DNA of 64,000 nucleotides. It comes from Hyparrhenia diplandra. Its lineage: Eukaryota > Streptophyta > Magnoliopsida > Poales > Poaceae. The notes under the pieces are model-generated. The model was not told where the DNA came from. It ran no database searches and saw only the letters and a list, made by a program, of their open reading frames with translations. The stretch's first letter is position 1. Each line of letters starts with the position of its first letter. The translations under genes and the position numbers were made by a program. Shown one piece after another: positions 37,435 to 48,334 of the stretch. Location of the stretch: contig JADLZK010011196.1 of NCBI GenBank assembly GCA_015847255.1, positions 558,001-622,000 of the forward strand, in the 5' to 3' direction.

Positions 37435-38260
37435 CAGCACATGAAGCAATGTTTGTCAATAAATAGCAGCGCACGCAAAGCAATATTCGTCAAGTTTCCT
37501 GATAAATCAAACATCAAGTAGTATATAATGAAAAAAAAAAAAGATAGAGAGAAGGAATTATACCATACATCTAAACAAGGACTATACAAGTTAGACTAGT
37601 ACTACATGTGGAGCCAATGAGTATGGAAGCTTCCCTTTTGAAATGCTAAAGTAACTGTGTAAGAATCCCAATGGAACAGACCACGAAAACAATATGAAAT
37701 ACACACACATAACATAACCTAAAATATGATCAGTGGCGATTTGACGAGATTCCAGTATTCCAGAGACAATAATATTCAGCTGTGGCATGCTCCCATGAAG
37801 GCTAAGCTAAGCATCCTAGGGCAGGGGCTGAGGGGGCAGGTTTTGAGAGACCCAAAGAGAGACCAAACATTGCTTTAGATGGGGGCATAATCAAAGCATT
37901 GCTTGACTGGGAGCAAACTGCACGGCAGGCTGCAGCATTGGCAATGCTATGCTCCGCCTGAGAAGAGGACTGAACCTGAACCTGAACCTGAACGAAGTGG
38001 CTCTCTGAGATTCTCGTTCTCCACAAAATTTTCAGTGACGTAAACGGCGGCCCATCCGTGCATGCCGTGGGCCTCGGAATTCGGGCCCCACCCAAAAGCC
38101 AAAGCGCTGTCAGTGGGGATCATCTTTAACCGTTAAACTAATCTACTCGGAGGATCTACCATTGTAGGAGCCCCAAATCAAACGTTGTCAGTTGCGTGGA
38201 TGTCCTCCTGCAGTCTTGCTTGTGTTGTGGTGGTGTCCATGTGTCTCAATCTAGTCTGAA
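37435..38260 (+). repeat. diverged non-coding direct repeat, unit 1
   Basis: First of three related units. It aligns with 39800-40560 through GTATGGAAG.TTCCC, TTTTGAAATGCT, AGAATCCCAATG, the GGGCAGG.TTTTGA block and the conserved core at 37997-38122, and on to GTGGTGTCCATGTG. It includes a short (CTGAAC)n run near 37975. No frame is shared between units, so it is either a non-coding transcript locus or an unclassified transposon. Confidence 0.55.
37997..38122 (+). repeat. conserved non-coding block, copy 1
   Basis: Core with GTGGCT-CTGAGATTCTCG, GTGACGTAAACGG, CCATCCGTGC and AAAGCGCTGTCAGT. It matches copies at 40288, 41357 and, inverted, 5214. Confidence 0.65.
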
Positions 38261-38264
38261 CTGG

Positions 38265-39795
38265 ATCAAACAGATTGGTCTCTACTGCCAATACAACTCT
38301 TGCTTCTTCTTCATGAGATACATGCAATGTAATTATTATGTATGGTCCGGAAAAAAATATACACTTAATACATAATTGGGATGAGCAGAGTGATGAATGT
38401 GAGAGGAACAAGAAGGGCGATAGATTCTCATCACTTAGCCATGCATGACAAATTACCAACTCCCTTTCTCTGATCGCAGGACATGAAGCACAGTCATCAT
38501 CATGGTCAAAAAGGCTCCTGGTCTCCACGATCCACAAATCACCATACTCATACGCATCATGGAGGCATGCATGGACCCCTTCCACCCGGCACCAGGGAGA
38601 TAGGCTCTCTCTGCTCAGGCCCAGGTGCCTACATGTTTTCTTTTTCTTTTTATTATTAGGAGTTTCTCCGTAGGCCAGGTGCACGGTCGGTCCCTGTGCT
38701 ATCTGCCCGTGCCCATAGAAATGACCAGTAGCCAAGTACACTACCCGCATTCGCTGTGTAGCTTAGACAGCAGCTACATGTATTTTACAGACATGGTCAT
38801 GGGGGCATGGGGCAGTGCACTGAATGTCTGAATGACTAACTGAACCGTAGTGGCATTTGTTCTCAGCCAGCACTGTCAGAAATACTAGTGTGCTGCCATC
38901 TACTGTATTAATAGAACACCGATCTGATTCAGTTTTGGGCCATTATATATTACTTATAAAACACCTGGAGTATGACCTTTAAGAAGCAGAGACGAGGTTT
39001 CATATGATAGTAGTAGTAGGGCCTTTTTCGACAAGGAAAAGGTGAGTTTTCATGGTGTGGGGGGCAAAACCGAAATGCTGCTGCCTAGCCTGCCTTTGGG
39101 CTTTGGTCATTTCATTCTCAGCTTGGGGAAATGCAAAACCCATCAAAACTCCATGATTACAAAGCCAAGGTGGCACCCACCGTGTTTATTTTGACCTCTA
39201 TCCTTCATTCAAGGGCCCACACGTGGCTTTAATCCGCTCAAGGTTCCAAGCATGCATATACACTGTCATTGTCCAGATCGATCGTCTTGCTGGTGCTGAA
39301 ACCTTATTTTACAGCTAACTACGCCGACATATACTATACGATTTCCTCCGATCACCATCAGTCTGAAACTCTGAATGACCACATGAGGAATGCGGTACGG
39401 TACTGTCGATACCAAATTATTCAATTGCTTAGAACATACTCACAATGCTGTCAAGTGTGGGGATATGCACACCACGCAAGGGCATCTCTGTTCAAGTAGT
39501 AACCGCAGTGAGTAGTGATTATCCTAAACTCCCAGTACGACTTCAGTGTCATCTTGGATTGATCTCCATATCTAAACAACTACAATAATTCAGGAATTCA
39601 GGTACCAGCTTATACTACCAATTCAGGTCTCGGTGTTGCTGTCTCTAGCTAGGTGGTTCTGTTCCACACTTCCACTGCTGCATTGCTGTTATATTTAGGT
39701 GCATGGATTACTTTCCAACACCGCATCTGTGACTATAAGGATCGGAGCACGCATGCAGTCAAACAAAAGCGATTAGAACAGCACCATGCTGCACT
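38265..39795. other. intergenic DNA between repeat units
   Basis: No gene is supported. Short frames do not match anything I recognise. Confidence 0.45.
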
Positions 39796-39799
39796 GCAG

Positions 39800-40560
39800 A
39801 CATACAACACATGAAGCAGGAAGCACTCTCCAACCTGTTCATGGACGGTGAGTATGGAAGGTTCCCATTTTGAAATGCTTCAAGAATCCCAATGAAACTG
39901 ACCAAGAAAACAATGAATTACACACATAACCTAACCCTGACTTGTGAGTGGCTACTGAACCAGATTCCAAAGACAAACGCTACTTCTATTCCACTCCAAG
40001 GCCCAAGAGCTAGCCAAGCTTATCTTTAGCTATATTTTGTGGTCAGGGAGCATCTTTCTTAGGGCAGGTTTTGAAGGACCCCAAAAGGGACCAAAATTTG
40101 CTTGCATGGGAAGGGAGCAAAATCAAAACAATGGAACACCACAATGGAACACCTTGCTTGCCTGGCCTGGGGTTCTGGAGCCGGAGCAGAAAGGCACAAC
40201 ACCAGCATGGGCACAGGTTGCAAGCTGATTGCAGCATTGGTTTGGTCCACTGGAGAAGCACTGAAGCAGTGCCGGCCGTACTGCATCAGTGGCTTTGAGG
40301 TTCTCAAAAGCTTGCAGAGGTGACGTAAACGGTGGACCATCCGTGCGTGCCCATGTAGGCTACGCCCCGGAATACGCGCCGCAAAGCAGTGTCAGTAAGA
40401 TTGTTTTACATACGGATCTTACTAGTTTAAGCTAATCTAAACGGGAGAGATCTAGTACAATGTTAGCAATTCTTCCAGTTGCAGATAGTACTGTCCTGTC
40501 CTGCTTGTTCCCTGTGGTGTCCATGTGTATGATGAAGATAGTGTTTTGGAATCACTCTAG
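39800..40560 (+). repeat. diverged non-coding direct repeat, unit 2
   Basis: Second unit, collinear with 37435-38260. The small overlapping frames on both strands at 40037-40340 arise from GC-richer sequence and are not conserved in the other units. Confidence 0.55.
40288..40402 (+). repeat. conserved non-coding block, copy 2
   Basis: Core with AGTGGCTTTGAGGTTCTCA, AGCTTGCAGAGGTGACGTAA, CCATCCGTGCGTGCCCATG and GTGTCAGTA. Confidence 0.65.
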
Positions 40561-40919
40561 TATGTGTTAGTAGTGTAATAGTGTTACCAATAGTACACCC
40601 TCAGGGGTATTAGTTGTCTTTTTTGATTCACTAGGGCAAGCCTTTGACTAATGATTTCTATGTTACTCCTCCAGTTTATAAGGCAAGTTTGAGATAGCGT
40701 GGTCTTTCAAGTTGATGGACTAAATTCAAAAATAACGTTACATGAATCCAAATAAAGAAACCAATGCAAAGAAAACAATCAATTGCACACTACACTTGGG
40801 AATTTGTCCCCACACCCCAATTTTCCAACGCTGTTCCAATCAATTGCACACTAAACTACCAAATCAATAATATTGTTGGGCAAAATGGCAAAGGAGCAAA
40901 AAAAAAAAAAAAAAAGTAA

Positions 40920-41189
40920 GGCCTTATTTAGATGGCTAAAATTTGTAATCCGATGTCACGTCGTACAATCAGAAGACGTTTTAGTTTTGTTAGTGGTAAA
41001 TATCATCCTATCGTAGATGTAAATAGGCTCAAAAGAATCGTCACGCAAATATACATCTAAACTGTGTAATTAGTTATTTTTTTTACCTACATTTAATACT
41101 TCAAACATATGTCTTTTTGGTGTATTTAATGTGATGTGATGGAGAAAGTGGAAAAAAATGTTAGAAACTTTAGCAATCTAAACGAGGCC
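40920..41189. mobile_element. Tourist-like MITE
   Basis: About 270 bp with termini GGCCTTATTTAGAT and ATCTAAACGAGGCC, flanked by TAA and CAA. Inner sequence (CTGTGTAATTAGTTATTTT) is shared with the element at 53303-53548. Confidence 0.65.
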
Positions 41190-41356
41190 CAAATTTGCCT
41201 TGGATTCTGATCAGCTGCAGAGAAGAAGGGACACGCAGTCAAGCATGGGAATAGGTAGCAGAGGGCACTCCTGTGTCCGGCAGCATAGCGTAACAGCGTT
41301 GTTCCGCCGACCGACGGAGCGGCGAAGTAGCCGTGTTGCTACTCCTACTAGTTGCT

Positions 41357-41492
41357 AGTGGCTTTGAGATTCTTATCAGCCCACACACACACACAAGCTT
41401 GCGGGTGACGTAAACCGTGGCCTATCCATCCTGGGTGCCCATGCAGGTTGACATCGGAATTAGCGTCCCCAAAACCGCTGTCAGTAGGATTC
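41357..41492 (+). repeat. conserved non-coding block, copy 3
   Basis: Core with AGTGGCTTTGAGATTCTTAT, CAAGCTTGCGGGTGACGTAA, CCATGCAGG and GCTGTCAGTAGGATT. Confidence 0.65.
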
Positions 41493-42519
41493 TTGACCAT
41501 TATGCACTTAATTAATGCTGATGGGTGACGGGCCTGGCCTGCACTTGCACTCTCTGCCTCCGTTTGTCTGAACTGGGAGAGAATCAAACACATTTGTCTG
41601 TACATGGTGCTCGTGAGGTCAAACGGCACGGCACAGGGCCAAGTGCAAAGTGGCATGGACATATAGCAGTAAACAAATGCTTTGGAATCACCTCGATATG
41701 TTTACCACTGGACTCACCACCACTGCTTGTGTTGTGAGCATGCTTCTTACAATCTTGCTTGTGTTATGAGCAAAAGCCTGAAGCATTGGGCAGAAAACAG
41801 AATTACTCATTATACTATCGTTGATTGTTCAGTTGAACCAATTGCAACAGCAAAAGGTAGCCACAGTAGTAATCGCTGGTCACCAATGTGATGCACGATT
41901 TGATAGAATTACTGAATATTGTATACATCTTTTGTTTTCATAATAATTTCTAGTTGTATTTATATATCTCTGTTTTGCATCACATCGTTTGTGGAGGCTT
42001 AAAGAAATCACTGTTTTTAACAACAAAGTTCTCCATTTACTTTACGGTCGCTGTTAACGTAGTACCTACATCGGTGTAAGCGGGGCTTGGGCGATAATCG
42101 AGCAGTGCAGACACAGACAGCGACGGCGTCGTCCTCCGGCCGGGGTAGCGTAGGGTGGTCGCCGGCGGGTGGGCTCCTTTCAAATGCTGAATCAGGACCC
42201 CCAATGTCGGTCTCACGCTGACCACAGCGCAGGCTGTTCTGTCACTGCGTGACGCTTTCGCTCTTTTTCATCGAGAGCGAGCGAGACAGCAGCCGGTACA
42301 TGCATTATTGATGCAATTCAAGTAGACCAAGGCGTACGCCAAGCAAGGCCCTCGTCCCCGTCGGTCGGCCAGCGAGATCTCCAGCCGACCACAAGCGGTC
42401 CACTGATTGGTACCGGCTGCCGGCCGCCGGCCACCACCACCAGCGCCGTGGAGCCACGGACAACGCACTTGTGCTCCACCGTTGCGAGCTCGTCTGTTGC
42501 CATTTACCACGGACCCTAC

Positions 42520-42730
42520 TCTCAATTGTGTTTTTGAGTGGATATTCCTACTCTCAACTGCAACAGGCCAACACAGGACCATGGGCTGGAAGTTGGGCCT
42601 GGTCCCCAGTTGATACTTGTAGTGGATTTTCTGCTGGGCCGAAGTTGGCCTTTGAGATCATGGGCTATCAAATGGCGGCCCAACATCTTTGACAGCCCAC
42701 ACAGCGTCCTTGTTCTCGCAAGCCCCGGAC
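42520..42730 (+). repeat. upstream block of the F-box duplication, copy A
   Basis: Sequence including CTCTCAACTGCAAC, GACCATGGGCT, TTGGCCTTTGAG and CAGCCCACACAGC matches 48150-48330 in front of copy B. It marks the left part of the duplicated unit. No coding role is visible. Confidence 0.65.
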
Positions 42731-42734
42731 AAGG

Positions 42735-43995
42735 CTGATCTCTGCATCGTCCGCGTTGGTCAGGAGTGGGAGCTCTAGCAAGCGAGGCCTATCATATTTG
42801 ACGATCATGTGGGTGTGGGAAGCAAGGACGACCTGGTGACAGGGACGGATCCAGGGCTGTTTGTTGCTGTCAGGTGACAACAACAATTTTTAGTGATTTC
42901 CATTCAAATTGATACTTCATATGTGCAATTAATCTATAGTGTAGTAGAGGTGGCATCAATGAAATATTAGAATTTTGGATCCGTTACTGCCTGGTGATGC
43001 GGTGGTGGGACAGACCCGTAAGTGACTGGTTCGTGTGCTGGGTCGACTACCTACTCAGCTTCATCTTTTGCGGTATGGCCATGGATGACGCGAGCCTTAA
43101 GCTCTAATCTCCAGTACGTGATTTTTTTTAGATAATGTATAATAATATCTGGCCTCTACAAAGCCAATTATCTCCGGTACGTGATGCTGACAGTGCTGCC
43201 GCTCGACGAGGTACACTACTTTGAGTCTTGGATGGTCAACGCCGTCGGCGATATGATGTTCGTCAACATGCAAACCCACTGCACTACTGCGCGCGGCCAT
43301 GGCAGGAGCACGTGCGAACGCAACCGCTTCTTGTTCGGCGTGATGACCTACACAACGAGCAAGAACCTCCAGTAAAGTTGCAGATTGTGTTTGAGTTGAC
43401 GAGAACCTTTAATGTTCGCTTACCGATTGAAGATTGAAGCTTATAATATAGACAGAAATAAATTGTTGAGAACAGTGCCTTTTATATACACATTTTGAAC
43501 AAAAAAAGTAGGGCAAACATTCGAAATATAAATTATGAATAACTTTAAAGTTGTTAAGTTTACAAATATGAAAATCATATTAATAGATTTATCTTAAAAA
43601 TTACTTTTTATAAAAATATACATATATAATATCTCAATAAATATTTTTATAAAAAAAGTTAAAATTGTGCTTTGAGGACTGTGTCACTATCAAAGACTTT
43701 TTTTTAAGGGAGTACTTGTTTATAATTATCCAAATCTATTCGGTCTAGAAAAGCAATTTTATTCAGACGGTGTATTTGTATCCAATTCGATCTATTAAGT
43801 TCAGGAAGGCTATTTTATTTGGATACGTTTCTATTCGGTTTTAGGATTTGTATTGTTCCAAGTCTCCTGTAAAAACGTGTTGGATACGTGTATCTTCTCA
43901 TAAAAACGCGTATACAAAAAAGAAAAGAAGGAGCGAAAGAAGAGAGGATACAGATGTAGATTTATGTTCTGGTTTTAATCTGAAAATTGCGACTC
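42735..43995. other. spacer between duplication block and F-box copy A
   Basis: Not present in front of copy B. It holds a MITE-like AT-rich stretch at about 43499-43714, related inside to the Stowaway at 20019-20281, and a 64-codon frame at 43181-43375 that I do not recognise and do not consider supported. Confidence 0.4.
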
Positions 43996-45623
43996 GCGAT
44001 GGCCGGAAACCGCGAGGCTGCAGTTGGCGGCGGCGCCGACAGGCTTAGCGACCTCCCCGATGGCATCCTCGAGCTCATACTCTCCTTCCTCCCGGCCACG
44101 GATGCCGTGCGCACGTCCGAGGTGTCAGACGGTGGCGGGGCGCCTGGGCTCACGCCCCCGCGCTCAACCTCTCCGACGACCTGCTGCAGGGCCGGTTCAA
44201 CGATTTCGCGCGCGAGGCGCTCGCGCGGTACGGCGCGCCCGACATCCCCGCGCTCCACGTGACCATCGGCTGCGAGTGCAACCTCGGCTATGCCACCGCC
44301 GCTTGGCTCCACGACGCCATGGAGCGCGCCGTCGAATCGGTCTCTATCTCCGTGACGGCGCGGGACGCAGCCGAGACGACGCGGGGAGGAGCCCTGGACG
44401 ACCTTTTTCTCCCCCGCTGCCCGAGAGCCAAGTCGATCGCCTTAAGACTGAACGGCGTCTGCTTCCCGCAGGAATTCCCGCTTGTCCTCCCGGAGCCCGG
44501 CGCACCGACATGGTTCGGCGGGTTGACGGAGCTGAGCCTCTCTATGGTGCGGCTGCAGGAAGGCGTGCGACCCCTCGGCGTGTTCCTGTCATCTTGCTGT
44601 CCCCGGTTGAGGAAGCTGCGCCTTTGCAAGGTCAGTGGGGGCTTGACTGCCGATGGGGGCTTGCCCTGTGGCCGCTGGTGCTCCACTTGGACCTCCTGGA
44701 GGAGCTCGAGGTCGAACGCGTCCAGACCTTTACCAAGCTGCAGGTGTCGTCGTCCAATCTCCGCACCCTGGGTGTGCTCTCCTGCTTCGAGTCTTACTTG
44801 CAGTCGGGCGTGCACACCGTGGTCGAAATCTCGGCGCCGAGACTCGAGGATTTCAGCTGGTCCGGCCGGCTGCCGAAGGACCTCAGACTCCCGAACCTGA
44901 ATGGAAGTTGTGGTGGCATCCGACGCCTGCGTCTGTCTGGTCTCCGTTTCCACTTGCCCGAGAATCAGATCCGGCAGTTAGGCAAAAGCCCTGTACAGTT
45001 ACTGAAGATGTGCTCTAGGCTTAACCATCTCATTGTTGGCATTGACATCCCAGACTCGACATGTCCGCTCATGTTAAGCACAGAGGTATCCGCGCGCGCT
45101 TGTTTAAGTTCATCATGTTCTGAACAAGTATTTTTCTAGTGTTTTTCTCATGGTAATTTTTTCCCCATCTGTGCAGGAGTTGAAGCATGTACCACACCTT
45201 CCTAACGCCAGAATACTTTCCCTGGAGATGTTTTCGGTTTTGCAGCTTCAAGGATGTCCCATTGCGCCAGTTATCTCATCCTTCCTCAGGCGATGCCCCA
45301 ACCTAACACGACTTCACATTGACCTGTCGAAGCTGAACATGTTCTCAAGGTTGAATGGCACAGAGTGGTCGTTTATGGTTCCAGTAAGTATCTACTTCTG
45401 CATAGTTCATATCATATTAATATATTATGCAAGACATGTTTTGCTTAGGCACTAGGTAGTGATAAGATCTATCTCCTTTGAAGATTTTTTAATGTAGTTG
45501 TTTTTCACTGGATTTTTAACATTTTCCTCATTATTTTAGGCCATCACCTAGGCACACACAGTCGCACCATTATATGTAGAAAAAAAAGTTTTAACTGAAA
45601 ATACTGTTACCCAAAAAATAATA

Positions 45624-45839
45624 CTCACTCTATTCTAAATTATAAGACATAGCACTTAGATATACCCTATGTTTATCCTAGAATATGAGGCCCTTGGGAC
45701 AATCTATTTGATTCTTGAGGGACATATACGCTGAATATGATTGGGGATTTTCCTATGGGTATTGGAGCGGGACCAAGCATAAGACAATATATATCATGAA
45801 AAGCGAAAATGTTTTAAAATTTATAAGAAATTAAGGGAG
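45624..45839. mobile_element. Stowaway-type MITE in intron 2 of copy A
   Basis: Ends CTCACTCTATTCTAAATTATAA and TTATAAGAAATTAAGGGAG between TA dinucleotides. It corresponds to 51084-51220 in copy B but carries an extra ~80-bp stretch in the middle. Confidence 0.6.
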
Positions 45840-46173
45840 TACATAATAAATAGACACCTCTTTTTATTTTTTTTTTCTTCTTATTGTCATTAGTAACCTA
45901 TCAAATTATCTTTTCTATTCCTAAAAATGTGAATTTATAGGAACACTAAATTAATACTAGCACTTCACACATCTTTGAATTTATTTTTTTTAGTTTGACC
46001 AATGAGACTTGTGCCTCCCTCTTTTGCCTCTATCAGGATAACGATGAAACTAAAGTGAAACTGCCATGGCAAAGCACTGACCACGGCTTGTGGAAAAGGA
46101 AGAAAACATTGAGAGATCAACCAAAACTAAGCTCACTTCGAGAGATAAGGCTCGACGGATTCGTGGGAACAGG

Positions 46174-46437
46174 CCGCGATATGGAGGTTGCTGATCTTCT
46201 TTTTGGGGTTGGGGCTTCACGACCGGCACTTGAGAGAATATCTATATCACTGTTCCCTCAACTGAACCAATGTGCGGATGGCAGTTTTGCGTGTGGAGTA
46301 ATAGACCGTGATATGGAGGTTGCTAATCTTCGTTTTGGGGTTGGGACTTTACAACCGGCACTAGTGAGAATATCTATATCACCGTTCCCTCAACTGAACC
46401 AATGTGCGGATCGCAGTGTTGCGTGTGGAGTATTGTG
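46174..46437 (+). repeat. 132-bp in-frame tandem duplication in F-box copy A
   Basis: Units 46174-46305 and 46306-46437 each encode about 44 residues, starting RDMEVADLLFGVGASRPALE and RDMEVANLRFGVGTLQPALV. Copy B has one unit. The units already differ at several positions, so the duplication is not very recent. Confidence 0.85.
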
Positions 46438-47184
46438 GCATGCCATTGGTGAGAAGATGAAAACTGAGTTCCCTCTTGTGGGAGGATGCTGGGAAACCGT
46501 TCCGAGGAAGGAACTCACATGGACCAGAAGAACATGAATTGAAATGTAAATATAGTTTACAAAAACATCACAGTACATTTGTTGCATTTTAGGAATATCG
46601 GATGTCTACTAGTTCCTTTGTCAAACATCAAGTAGCTAGCCGTTTCTAGTTAGGTTTCCTGCAATGAAATTTCAAATTTGATGAGGTGATGGTGATCAGG
46701 GACGACACCAGTCATCCTCAGTGCTAGCGCTCTTGTTATTTGGTATGGTTATTATTGCAATTATTTTGGTGAAGTACTTCCCTAGTGCCATGTTTTCTTG
46801 TGCACCAGCACTTACTCTGAAAATTGTCGGTCATATTTTTGCTACTGGAGACCGCGTCTTGTTCAAGTAACAAATTAGCAAGGCTGGGTACGCAGAAAGT
46901 TTATAAAAAAATGTATAACTTGCAAGATTCTTGTAGCAAGATGTGTCTAGTGTCAGGGTGCTCTGCGGCTCCGTGGTTGACCCCAAACGACTAACAATGT
47001 CGCGCTCTTTCAGCCTTCCAGGAAATGTGAAGACGTTGAAAGCGCAGAACGTATCTGTTGTCACCACTCTGTGTCAATATGTCGCAATGTTGGATCTCCG
47101 ATACACGAATTGGGATGACGCCAACAATGGCTGAAGCATGAGTCCATGTCTTTTATCAAGTGATGCAATTTGATCAATCTCTGC

Positions 47185-47865
47185 TATCTCCAACAACACA
47201 TACCCAAGCCGGAGACCTATTGTTTACTTAGGCTACCACACAGTGGAAATGTGCAACACCCAAAAAATTGCATTCTCCAACAGTCATACCCAAAAGCCGT
47301 ACCTCTCTGCTCCTCATTCTCTCTCTCCTGCGTCGCTCGTTCTGTCTGCCGCCGCCGCCGCCGCCTATACCTCCCTCCCTCTCTACCCCGCTCCTCCCGC
47401 ATCCGGCCCGACGGTGGCACCGCTCTCCTTCCCTCCCTCTCTCCCTCCCATAACCTGTGGTCACGGCGAGGAGGCCCGAGATCCGCGGCCCCGGGCGTGA
47501 GTCCCGTTCCGATGGCCTCGCTCACTTCCACGTGGTGAGCCACCTCGGAGGTAGAATTCGATGCGTTGTGTCCTCCCCGGCGGCTCCTCGCCCGCTTGCC
47601 TTCTTTGCCGCGCGCGCCGACTCGCCACGCCTCGCCCGCGCCGATCCTATGGCACACCACTCTGGCCGAGAGATTTGCATCGCCCTCTCTCAACTACGCC
47701 AAATCTGCGTTTTCCACAAGCATGGTATGCAAAATGGGTGGGCGATAGGGTATTCTGTTGGAGGCTTGATTTGGGTAGGCAAAACACTTAACTATTTTGC
47801 GTTTGGATCATGGTTTGCATCCTCTGTTAGAGACAGACTCTTATTGCAAAACTTGAAACACAACC
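47185..47865. mobile_element. putative Mutator-like TIR element with GC-rich cargo
   Basis: About 110 bases at each end are imperfect inverted repeats: ATTCTCCAACAGTCATACCC near 47273 pairs with GGGTATTCTGTTGGAG near 47748, and further outer segments pair more weakly. The interior (47300-47740) is strongly GC-rich with pyrimidine-rich and CCG-repeat sequence, as in elements that carry captured host DNA. I could not define a target duplication, so the class is tentative. Confidence 0.4.
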
Positions 47866-47972
47866 AATGTTTCCCCGCTGGTTCCTAAATCAATTATCAC
47901 TAAATACGATGCTAGATTGCCATTGCTGTGAAAGTCTAGTAAATCAAGAGACCAAAGCAACCGCAAATCCTA

Positions 47973-48148
47973 GGCCCAGTTTGGTAATTTCTTTAACGCA
48001 TTTACTGTTTTTTAAAAAATATTTACTGTCTATTATTACTCACTGTTCACATGAGCTTTTTTTCTTCCTCACCTTGTATGAATAATGATTTTTTAGCAAA
48101 TGCATGAACAACGAATGGTGTTATTAGAGAGCACCGCCAAACCGGGCC
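47973..48148. mobile_element. small TIR MITE
   Basis: 176 bp with termini GGCCCAGTTTGG and CCAAACCGGGCC and an AT-rich interior. No clear target duplication. Confidence 0.5.
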
Positions 48149-48149
48149 T

Positions 48150-48330
48150 TCTCTCAACTGCAACCGCAACAAACCACCGAAGGACCATGGGCTAGAGCGT
48201 TGGGTCCGGCCTCCAGTTTAATGAATTCTGTTGGGCCAAACTTGGCCTTTGAGCACGTGGACTATCAAATGGCCGCCAAAACATCCTAGCCAGCCCACAC
48301 AGCAGCCTCCTTGTCCACTTTCGGCTCTAT
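48150..48330 (+). repeat. upstream block of the F-box duplication, copy B
   Basis: Matches 42520-42730 (shared CTCTCAACTGCAAC, GACCATGGGCT, CTTGGCCTTTGAG). It is separated from copy B by the palindrome. Confidence 0.65.
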
Positions 48331-48334
48331 CTAT

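Larger units (their letters stand above)
40745..41760 (+). repeat. diverged non-coding direct repeat, unit 3, split by a MITE
   Basis: Third unit. Its left end shares AAAGAAAACAATCAATTGCACAC-like sequence with unit 2, it is interrupted by the MITE at 40920-41189, and it continues with the core at 41357-41492 and TCTGAACTGG..ATCAAACA, which is also found in unit 1 near 38256. Confidence 0.5.
43999..46537 (+). pseudogene. F-box/LRR (FBD-like) protein gene, copy A, frame-broken
   Basis: F-box proteins bind SKP1 and present substrates to the SCF ubiquitin ligase. Exon 1 (43999-45085) starts MAGNREAAVGGG and carries the F-box DRLSDLPDGILELILSFLP, then leucine-rich repeats such as FGGLTELSLS and CCPRLRKLRL. 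Exon 2 (45177-45383) begins ELKHVPHLPNARILSLEMF and holds further repeats. Exon 3 (46037-46537) ends with an FBD-like tail, KTEFPLVGGCWETVPRKEL. Introns are GT...AG. Compared with copy B, exon 1 has lost one base near 44130 and one near 44655, so three frames are needed to read it. Exon 3 carries a 132-bp in-frame tandem duplication. The lesions make it a probable pseudogene unless they are sequencing errors. Confidence 0.8.

Noticed and set aside
43181..43375. 64-codon frame upstream of F-box copy A
   Set aside because: Looks protein-like in composition but matches no family I know and has no gene structure around it.
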